Shown: piece by piece, positions 55,794-64,000 of the stretch
How positions within the stretch are numbered: position 1 is the stretch's first letter
Layout: each line of letters begins with the position of its first letter
Assembly (NCBI GenBank): GCA_963573315.1
Contig: OY752151.1
Span: 868,001-932,000, forward strand
Reading direction: 5' to 3'
DNA from: Entomortierella parvispora
Taxonomy: Eukaryota > Mortierellomycota > Mortierellomycetes > Mortierellales > Mortierellaceae
Length of the DNA: 64,000 bases
Translations under genes and position numbers: made by a program
The notes under the pieces: generated by a model
What the model saw: the letters and a program-made list of their open reading frames with translations, nothing else
Databases searched by the model: none
Told to the model about the DNA's origin: nothing

Positions 55794-56035
55794 GCTTTGT
55801 CGTTTTGTCTTTGGCTTTGTCCTCTTCTCTTCAGCTTTGTCATGTTGTCCTTGGTTTTGTCCTCTTCTCTACAGCTTTGTTCTCCTCTCTTCAACCTTGT
55901 ACCCCTCTCTTCAGCTTTGTACTCCTCTCTTCAGCCTTGTCCTTTTGTCCTTGGCTTTGTCCTACTCTCTTCGGCCCTGTCCTTCTGTCCTTGGCTTTTG
56001 TCCTCTTATTCTCGCCTTTGTCCTCCTGTCTTCGG
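55794..56035. repeat. Minisatellite, about 12 copies of a 20-bp unit
   Basis: Two alternating 20-bp variants, ctttgtcctcctctcttcag-like and ctttgtccttttgtccttgg-like, run head to tail for about 240 bp with 10-20 percent divergence between copies. All forward frames stay open across it, giving spurious hydrophobic Leu/Val/Ser repeats. Confidence 0.9.
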
Positions 56036-56179
56036 ATCGGGAGTCACAGGGGTCAACCCATGATATCTATTCTTTTGCACAGATATTCTTTCGCCAGCAA
56101 CTGAAGGACTTTTCAACCTCACAAATACAAAGCGCCCGGCACCGGAACACTTGCAAGTTCACAGGCCGGCTTTATTGAA

Positions 56180-56897
56180 TACATTCCATGGGAGAATGGG
56201 AGAACGGACCTGCAGTACAATGATACACTTCACCAACGGCAGTGTCCCTCTTTGATCCGACTTCAACGACACCCGGCATCAACGGAGGCAAGGTCGGGGC
56301 TCCAGGAATATGACGACATTAAGGGTGTATTGGACTCCTGTAAATCAAAGGAAGAACAGGCGGCAGCACGATCGTGCTCCTTGGTCGCTACTTTTTTTTC
56401 TTTTGATATTCCTAAAGCAAACTCTCCCGTGGATATTCCCAAAACAGAATACACTTCTTCCAATACCTTTGACCAGATCAAGATCGACTGGGATAAGTGG
56501 ATATTCACGGACTTGTCTGTCGAATTTTCTCTTCCACTCCCACGCCATTGAAGGTCCGTGTCACCGCCTTCGTCTGTCTCCTGGTGCTCTTGCTCTTGCT
56601 CAGGTCTGCCAGGCTATTACCTAGGACCCTAGCTTTTGCTACTGGGAACGATCCGTGCCACTCTGCAACTTTGATTGCCCCGCTGGCAACAAGTTCCGGT
56701 GCACGACAGAAAGGAGGAGCTGTTCGACTGGCCATAAGGGGCTCTGCTGTCCGTCTGTGAAACAAGCCGAATGCTGTCGTGTGATGAATAACATCAGCCT
56801 GAACGCGTACGAAACCCTTTTGGAAGTGGATCCTGAAGGTGCCGCTCGACTACATGATTTTTGTTTCAAGATGCGCAATGACGACCTGTCGCGTTAA
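56180..56897 (+). pseudogene. Frameshifted relic of an unidentified, Cys-rich-ended protein
   Basis: Coherent protein text runs left to right with frame changes: MIHFTNGSVPLFDPTSTTPG and INGGKVGAPGI (about 56214-56310), then YDDIKGVLDSCKSKEEQ through DQIKIDWDKWIFTDLSVEFS (about 56310-56535), then FCYWERSVPLCNFDCPAGN and CSTGHKGLCC with CCRVMNNI (about 56630-56897, stop at 56895-56897). The spacing of Cys in the last part suggests an extracellular domain. A frameshift near 56310 and the lack of a start codon argue for decay, though an intron near 56545-56625 could join the last two parts. Family not recognised. Confidence 0.45.
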
Positions 56898-57734
56898 TAA
56901 AACGACCTCCTTTCATCGCGTAAAAGACATGGTGGAACTTTGTCTAAACTAGCACTAGTGACGCAAGATTATGTTGTCGACTCCAAAGAATGCATGCATG
57001 ATGGTGTTGATTACCCAATCTTTTGAACCTGTTGACACAACAGACTGTGGCAACAATCACTACACAAGATCCTACTTTTTGTTCCTCGGAATGGACGTTA
57101 CACACTCACTCGCGAACGCGTTTCTGTGCCTCAATTGATTCCTCCTCTGTCCCGCGGAGAATGGGCCTAGGCCAACGGCGCAGTCACGATGGTCGCCATG
57201 ATCAAATTATCCTCTCGTTCGCTATTTGCCTCCACACCATGCACAGTTTATGTGAAGACTCTCTCTGCGGGAGTTTGTGATCGGAGACTTTGTCCACAGC
57301 GCAATTCCCGCGGGACGAGGCAAAACTCATCGCAAGAGGAAGGAAAAACGGGATGGTGTCTATGCAGTGCGGTCCTCTTCACCTTCATGCAATGCGATCA
57401 ATGGCTCAGGTAACAAAAAAAGAAAAGAAAGAAAGGAAATGAGAGGTCAAAGAGTATCATGCACATGCACAGTGATCACAGCTGGGGAGTCTTCAAAAGA
57501 ACGAGAATTTTCCTGGCGAAAATTCTTCATCTTTGCTTTTATTTTATTTTTTTACTTTCCAAGAGACTTTACACTCAACCAGCGCAAACCAAAGTCCTTC
57601 AAGGCTCTACTCCAAGAAGCAAGTACGCACTGTTATCACATTGAATCCTTGACCTCTTTGAAAAGTGTTTGCACTTTTAACCCTCATCCTTTTTTTTTTT
57701 ATCTGTTCTCGTATCGAAAAGCAAAAAGAAAAAA
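56898..57734. other. Intergenic, no gene seen
   Basis: No recognisable coding sequence. Pyrimidine-rich and A-rich stretches near 57690-57734 precede the next start codon. Confidence 0.5.
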
Positions 57735-58420
57735 ATGTCTGATGTCACAGCAGGATACCATGTTGGACTCAAGGCCGACGATTCTGATGCTCAGTTGCGC
57801 AAAGTGTTCACAGACAGAGCTAACCAGCAAGATGGTTTGGCCACCATTTTGAAATATTGTCAAGATAAATCAGGGTTCCGACCTGGTAACACCGACCTAT
57901 CGGGGTTCATCCGTATCCTTGATGCTGAATTCCCCTATGTGGTGACCATCAAGGAGAATCCGACGACCTTCATGAAGTACATTGGACGCGCTGGAGATGG
58001 CATGCCCAGTATCAACGAGCTTGTGGACCATTTGCCAGACAACTCAAAACTGCTGAGGTTCCTGCGCAACATTCCAGAATATGGAAATTACAACCGATCC
58101 ATCGTCCAGCTGTTCACAGAGTTGGAGGGCGATTACTTGTCATTCTATACCGTCCAGATCTCGAAGTACCAGGATGAGAATGAGACAGACGACTCTGTCA
58201 GTGAGATGAGATGGCCAGAAGGGCCGATGAGTTGGTCGAAAAGCTGAGGGAGAAGGAACGACTTGATGATTGGGCCAATGGTATCAGCAGCGACGGATAT
58301 AGAGGCGAGACGGACGAGGCATACGATTCAGTTGAATGTGGCGATGTGGCCGAAATAACAGATGAGATTGCCAGAAAGGTGAATGATATCCTGAGTGAGA
58401 ACAATCGACGAGAAGCTTGA
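57735..58420 (+). pseudogene. Unknown protein gene interrupted by a 5-bp duplication
   Basis: From the ATG at 57735 a frame of 170 codons runs to a stop at 58247. A second frame (58211-58420) continues the same kind of protein: ARRADELVEKLREKERLDDW and AEITDEIARKVNDIL. The switch occurs where AGATG is repeated (gagatgagatggcc at about 58202-58215); dropping one 5-bp copy would join SVSEM to ARRADELVEK. The N-terminal part includes DLSGFIRILDAEFPYVVTIK and HLPDNSKLLRFLRNIPEYGN; no known domain is recognised. It could be a truncated but expressed 170-aa protein, an assembly error, or an early pseudogene. A copy of the ANGIS-x-DGYR segment occurs again immediately after the 58418-58420 stop. Confidence 0.6.
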
Positions 58421-58658
58421 GCCAACGGCATCAGCAGGGATGGATACAGAAACTGAATAAATGGCTGGGAAAATCAATCCCATGTGCTCTTGCCATCCTG
58501 CAAGCATTTTTTTTTACCGCCAAGTCTTCAAAAGGAGTCCACGTGTTTACAATCTTCCCATCGAGCAAATAGGACGCGTTAGCATGCCTCCCAGTCTGCT
58601 CGGGCTCTGCCTTCTTGACACGTAACCGACCGTAGTTATTTGCGGAAGAACCCTCTTT

Positions 58659-61600
58659 TTACTTTATTTGCAACGTCTCTTCAATGTACAGCCTGGTCTC
58701 TTCTGACAGATCGCCAACTATGAGAGGAATGAGAGGAATGAATGAAATAAAGTCAGACAATAGATCAGTTAGAATAACACTTTGAATTGCAGCATTTTTT
58801 TCATTTTTGATCGAGATATCCCTCTTACCAGTGCAGCAAGACATGACCGCTGCCAGAAGCGGGGGCATCGCCTTCACGTTCTTTTTTGTCTTTCCCGACC
58901 CTGTTTGAGTGATTGTGTTCGTTGCTCCAGAGTAAAAGACAATCTCGATGGCTCGTCTTTGAAGCGTCAAGGGCAGTCGGACAAATGGTCCCAGAATCGT
59001 TCTCGTTTCCTGATCACCACCCTTGCCAGTGACAGTAACACAGAAAAAGAGAGCCATGAATCTTTGAAGCGTCTGGATAAAACTTTCACGCTCGGCTTCG
59101 TTTTCGGCGCCTGCTTGGCTATCACCAGCAATGACGGTGACCCATGCGAGAAGATCCAACACCGTCTGTGTAGTCTCAATCCTCTCCGTTCCAAGGTCCC
59201 AGAGCAACTTTGGCAGCTTCAGCAAACTAGCCGAAAGGAGTTTTGACATCCTGCCGATTGAGGCACGCTGTTCCTTCCTGTCCTTTTTATCCAAACCTGC
59301 AATTGCCTTCGCTGACCCTGCCCGTGCTCCAGGTACAAGAATGGTGAATGATCCTGTATAATGAGGGTGTGATTGAAGCTAGGAGAGCGAAAAAGAGAAT
59401 AAATGATATTGTACGCCACTTTGACACTTGACGAGCAAAGAAAGAAAAGAGGAACAGTGTAAAGCATACCTTAATTACGAGGGCCAAGAATTGAAGCACG
59501 ATGCGCTTGGTACCACTCTGGACATGTGCCTCGTCAAAATAGGCCATGAATGCTTCGAACACCCACTCTCTCCTCTGAGTTTCCAAACAGTTGAGCAATG
59601 TCCAAAGGGTTGGTAAAAGAGCAATCAGATGCTCGGACTTGAAATCTGACGATAAGGTTGACATTTTGTCCTTGGCTGGCTCAGCGTCCGGGCTCTTCCA
59701 CCCAAGCGTGTCAAGAACAAAGTCGACGACTTGATCAGCCCAAGCAGGAGTTTCTACCTGGATAGAGACCATATCGTCCGCCTTGGCGGTAGCGTCCTCC
59801 TCGTCCTCTTCACTGTCATAATCATCATCATCAGAGGACTCTTTCACCTCCTCAGCCTCCTTTTGCTTTTTGAACGCTTTGTTCGAGGGCCGGTAAGAAG
59901 ACTTCACGTTCTTTGCGCTCTGGCGTTTCGTTTTTTCGGGAGCGGATGTCTTTTTCAAACTGCCCTTGGGGACCCGCCTTATCCTTCCAGTGCCAGAGCC
60001 CAACAAGAACAAGGAAGTAAGCTCGCAATAGGTCGTGTTCATATCCTGAAGAATAGATGCAACCTATGAAGCGGTAAAAGTGTGATAAACCGCATTAGCG
60101 ATACTCCACGGTTTTCAGGCCCACGTAAATCCAATTACTCAATTGTTTCAAGTCCCGAGACTTTGTCTCTTACCTTTGGATCGGTCATGCCCAAGGTATC
60201 CTTTCCAAAAGGAAAGTAAATCAGGACGTGCTTGAGCAAACTTTGCAAGAACTCGTCGAGCCACTTTTGCTCCAGTCTCTCTTCCTCCTGCTCCTCTTCA
60301 GAATCGATATTTTTCTTTTTAGGCCTGGCCAGTGCTGCTCTCCAAAGAATTCCCCAGATCTTCATGACAAGATGAACAATCGTTAAAGGGTAGCCAGCAT
60401 GGATTGTTGTGGTCGACTTGAAAACGGTCGGCGCAGTATCAAGCCAGACAGATAACAACAAAGGATGCAAGGTTGAAATGAGGGGTCGAATTTGGGCCAA
60501 CCTTCCTTGAACGCCGCTCATGTTGTCATTGCCTGCTTTTCCGGAGCCACTTGATCCAGCGATAGCTCCAGCTCCAGAAGCACTAGCCCCTCCTTGCTGA
60601 GGGAAGATTTTGATAGGGATACTTGAAGCGCCATTGATACTGTTGGTGGAGGTCTGTGTCTGACCAAAAATTGCCTGGAGAGTTGACGATGACACTGTCG
60701 ATGGGTGGACAGGGAATGTAGCAAGAACTCCAAGATGTCTCTTGGCCTCAGCAAAAGAGACCACAGGGGATGCATCAAAGTGAAGTGCATCATCCTGTAG
60801 AGGATTTTCTCCGCTCATAAACTCCTCGTCACTTTCACTGTCCGAATCACTCTCCTCGTCTGAATCCTCGTCAGCGGAATCTTCGTCAGAATCTTCCTCG
60901 TCCGATCCAGAGGTTGTATCCTTGCGCACTGAACGCCCTGTCGTACGCTTACTGCTTCCTTCTGAGGACTTTGCTTTGCGTTTCTTTGATTTCCGTGCCT
61001 GGGCACCAATTTGTGTCCTGGACGAGTTGAAGGCCTGGCGCGCATGTGCTGTTCCCAGAAAGTTACGTAAGAACCAGTATGGGTCCTTCTCGCCGCCTTC
61101 CCCTCCAAGACCCTCCTGTAGGAATCCTGCCAAACTCTGCAAGACTTCACTCTTGGCCTTTAGTGAACCAGGAGCATTCTTTCCTGTGGCTCCTGCAACA
61201 ACCTTTTGTGTGCTTGCTCCCGAGGCAGATGTTGATCCACTGCCAACCATTCTACTGGACGATGATGCTGAGAATGACATGGCACTTGAAAGCTTTGAAG
61301 CATTGGTTGCGTTTGAATCTGAGGTCAGGAGAGAGACGTAGTTGGGAATGATCTGCAAGGAGGAGAGAGTCAGCACTAGAGTAACAAGAAAAAACAAAAG
61401 AATCGGCCACTCGATTGGTACCTTGTCCCAGAATCCATTAACAACCATTTGCCCACCAGCAGCAACCCACAAGTCCAAGAAGGCCAGAGCATCTTCACGG
61501 ATATCCTCAAGAATATGGGTCATGGCTGAGCACGTGTAGACAACAAGGAGTGGCAGGAAAGGATGAATATCGCGTGGATGGAGCATAGGGATAAACTCCC

Positions 61601-62277
61601 CCAGAAAGGTCTGCAGACCCTTGCGAACCATGTTGGACTATTGAAGTACAAAAATGTCAGCATATCATCGCTCTGCATTCGCAAATTTCATCCAATTTCA
61701 ACAAGCTATGTGAACATACATCATCAATAAGCAAACGAAGGATCGTGTTAACGAGGACACCAAGATGAAGAGGTAGCAAGTGTGGGTGGCGATGAAAGAG
61801 ATCCCGAAGTCCAAGGAGGGCATCTTTCCTGGTACTGGGGCTGTAATGCTTCAACTGAGTCATAAGCTCCGAGAACGTGACATTGCGTGAGTTGGTGAGG
61901 AGAGTTGTCTTGTCATGGGTGATGGACTGGCTGGGCAAGGAAATGGCTAGAAATTAAACATAGATATGCTCATGGTCAGGCCTTACTGCAGCTCGAACGT
62001 AACCTCTTCGGTCTCATCTCCCATCGAATATGGTGGCTGTGCACTTTTTCGACATTTACCTTTTGATTTGAAGGAGGTATCTGTGAAGCTGTCGGACACG
62101 GCCTTTTTCTTGCCAACTTTCAGTTTAGTTTTCTATTCGATCAAGAAAGCGGTGTTTAGAGAGTGGATATTTTCTGAAGCATGGTGGGCATGATCTGGAT
62201 CTGGCAAGTAAGAGTGCGAGCAATACCTTGAAGTCAGCATTCTTCTCCTTCTTCCTCTTGCTACTGGATTTTGGCAT
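58659..62277 (-). CDS. Pre-rRNA processing protein Ipi1 / TEX10 homolog
   Basis: Ipi1/TEX10 belongs to the Rix1 (PELP1-TEX10-WDR18) complex, which works in ITS2 processing and 60S maturation. Eight exons (62277-62227, 62132-62060, 61946-61720, 61637-61422, 61352-60174, 60063-59470, 59378-58829, 58717-58659) give 982 aa, similar to TEX10 (about 929) and much longer than yeast Ipi1. It begins MPKSSSKRKKEKNADFK, followed by basic KTKLKVGKKKAVSDSFTDTS. The diagnostic Ipi1 N-terminal domain includes FSELMTQLKHYSPSTRKDAL, LGLRDLFHRHP and NMVRKGLQTFLGEFIPML. The body is a helical-repeat solenoid interrupted by an acidic Ser/Asp/Glu stretch (about residues 345-375) and a second one near residue 625. 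The C-terminus is LYIEETLQIK. Divergent from RPAP1. Confidence 0.9.
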
Positions 62278-62901
62278 GGCTGTTGGTATTGTCAGGAATG
62301 AGGTCGTGCCTGCAGTATTAAGACGACAACACAGGACGATGAGGCAGGGAGGGATAAGCCAAGAAGGGAAAGAAAAGAGGCGAGGATGAGAAGGGTTAAG
62401 GCATGCAGGAATGAAAACCACGAAAAGACCAATGCACGGTGCACCAAAAGCTTTAAGGTGGCTTAGATTGTTGTGCGTAAGATCCGGTGAACTGCTCAAT
62501 GAACAAGTAAACAGCTTTTTTCTTTTTTTAAGGGGTGCGCATCGCTGGCTGCCACCCACCCACTGCCAAAGCGCACGCACCGCTGCGGTGAGCCCCTTTT
62601 TTCTTTTTTCCTGCCACACCATCGTCGTTTATCGCTTGCTTTCCTTGTTTGCTTGCTGTGCGACGCATTCTCTCTGTCTCAGCTCGTTTGTTCATTCCTT
62701 CATTCCCTCATTCCTTCTGCTCGCTGCCCCATTCTCTCGTCTGCACTCTCGCACGACCTACATCGGTATTGCCCAGCGTGTCCTCAGCCTAACCCCTCCC
62801 TGTCCTTCCCATTGACGTGTTTCAGGCTGCGCAAGGCCTCATTCGTGTCGTAACCGTGAACTTACCCATGCGGCTTTCCCTCACATAGAAACACAACCCA
62901 C
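62278..62901. promoter_or_regulatory. Divergent intergenic, IPI1 / RPAP1
   Basis: 624 bp between opposed start codons. A T-rich run lies at 62515-62530 and 62597-62610; no TATA box is clear. Nothing else is seen. Confidence 0.45.
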
Positions 62902-64000
62902 ATGGACGAGGACAACAACCCAATGGAGGAAGAGCGCAGGAGGGTCGAGCATGCGCGCGTCATTCGTCAAAGGCGTCAGGTACCCGAGACCGAGGAAGAC
63001 CTCCTGGCGATGCAAGAGGAGTTCTTCAAGGCCCAAGACAGACCTGCGGCGTCCGTGGTCCGTGTTCAGAGGCTACCACCCGTAGTCCAAAGTGGTCCAA
63101 GCACCAACAAGTCCAAATCAACTACAGTCGAGGCTGATGATGATGATGATGATATGCCCCCCCCACTCGAGAAGGACGTAGTCGCGCTCGATGGAGGCGA
63201 TCTACCGGTACGTCCGCCCACAATCACGCCTTCCGGGGGAGTTTTGCGTGGCGGATCCCGGTTTTTGCAAAACAGAGCTGACAAGGGACCCAGGACACAC
63301 TTCCAGACTGTTGGAGAGCACTTTGAGATCAACCTCGACGACGACGAGGAACAGCATCCTGATCCCTTTGAAGACGAGATCCCATCCGAGACTGAAGAGG
63401 AAACGATGCGACGTCTGGCCTCTGCCGGTCCGTCGATGGGCCACATTTTAAACGAGGTCTTGGAAAAACCCGTTGGTGAAGCGATTGCACCAGCAGGAGC
63501 GACAACCTCGCTTGGGTCTTTGGAGCCAACAATGCGGCCATCCAAAGCACCAGCAAAGGGCAAGAGTTTGTTTGCCAGACGACTTGCAGAGGCTCAGGGA
63601 ACTACGGCACCAATCTCCAGCTCTAATACCGATCGACCGTCGTCATCCTCTTACGTTAAACTAACGCAAGGAAATGACACTGCCCATAAAAGTACCGGTG
63701 CGTTGCTATGTCTGCGGACCAACGCATACATGATTGCAAATTAGACCCATCCTGATATTAACACCTGCCCTTTGCAAATTCTAGAACCTTCATTTAAACC
63801 CGCATCGAAACCCCAAAAACCTGCTATGAGTCCTCAACAGTCAGTCAGTAAGAATGGCGAAAGGGATAACTGAATCTTGTAATGTCAAGAATGTTTATAT
63901 ATTCATTTTTGAGATGAAATTCAAATCTCTAAAATAGACACTGCGCTGCCACCAAGGCCTACAACCGGTCTCCATTCGGCGTTGAAGAAACCCGATACAC
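62902..64000 (+). CDS. RNA polymerase II-associated protein 1 (RPAP1), N-terminal part; 3' end beyond window
   Basis: RPAP1 helps assemble and import RNA polymerase II. Proposed exons: 62902-63697, 63785-63847, 63938->64000. The RPAP1_N motif is at residues about 10-55: EERRRVEHARVIRQRRQVPE, TEEDLLAMQEEFF. Then comes an acidic disordered region (DDDDDDMPPPLEKD), the segment NLDDDEEQHPDPFEDEI, and a SLFARRLAEAQ motif typical of RPAP1 N-terminal regions. The middle exon is small and basic (KPASKPQKPAMSPQQ). The helical ARM-like C-terminal half lies outside the window. Identification rests on the N-terminal motifs only. Confidence 0.78.

Noticed and set aside
55747-56178. Hydrophobic Leu/Val/Ser-rich open frame resembling a membrane protein
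   Set aside because: It is the 20-bp minisatellite translated; every frame stays open because the unit has no stops.
58190-58215. An 18-bp intron explaining the frame change in the 57735 gene
   Set aside because: Below any realistic intron size; a 5-bp duplication explains the shift better.

Overview
The window is eukaryotic: protein-coding genes carry many short introns (roughly 50-350 bp, mostly GT-AG), core eukaryotic housekeeping genes are present, and there are no operons, CRISPR arrays or insertion sequences. The mix of genes (kinase-Sel1 proteins, F-box/LRR relics, a subtilase and a glucoamylase, and Sec61/Uap1/Ost1 sequences of zygomycete type) points to an early-diverging filamentous fungus, most likely Mortierellomycotina (Mortierella sensu lato). 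That placement is an inference from remembered families, not from a search.

Layout. 1-2036 (-): glucoamylase GH15 flanked by P-type trefoil domains, running off the left edge. 2664-3757 (-): Elongin-C. 3954-5155 (+): Kae1/OSGEP. 5256-7141 (-): dynactin p62. 7427-13510: an accessory block with two MLKL-like pseudokinase genes (-), each facing a kinase-Sel1 gene on the + strand; the first kinase-Sel1 gene is a relic and the second is intact. 13680-14670 (+): decayed F-box/LRR gene. 15079-18030 (-): large uncharacterised low-complexity protein. 19238-21447 (-): probable SERTA-domain protein. 22853-24013 (-): secreted subtilase. 24014-28533: gene-poor. 28534-30400 (-): Ost1/ribophorin I. 30954-32549 (-): DRG1/Rbg1 GTPase. 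32837-37350 (+): Prp16/DHX38. 37664-39634 (+): Sec61 alpha. 39901-42488 (+): 3'-5' exonuclease-domain protein. 42972-45309 (-): UDP-GlcNAc pyrophosphorylase. 47419-50300 (-): SPX domain fused to an AstE/aspartoacylase (M14-like) domain. 51251-53948 (+): acyl-CoA-binding protein with a C-terminal membrane anchor. 53949-57734: repeat-rich, decayed. 57735-58420 (+): frameshifted unknown gene. 58659-62277 (-): Ipi1/TEX10. 62902-end (+): RPAP1 N-terminus.

Most genes are unrelated housekeeping functions: ER translocation and N-glycosylation (Sec61, Ost1, Uap1), RNA biology (Kae1, Prp16, Ipi1, RPAP1, DRG1), and transport (dynactin). The outstanding unit is 7427-13510. It holds two paralogous proteins built like mammalian MLKL (N-terminal helical bundle plus a pseudokinase whose DFG is GFE). 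Each is divergently paired with a kinase-Sel1 gene, resembling a RIPK-MLKL-type kinase/executor pair. Other unusual architectures are the trefoil-GH15 protein, the SPX-AstE fusion and the fungal SERTA-domain protein.

Exon boundaries were placed by eye from splice consensus, frame continuity and family conservation. Every multi-exon total reported here is divisible by three, but none has been tested against transcripts.
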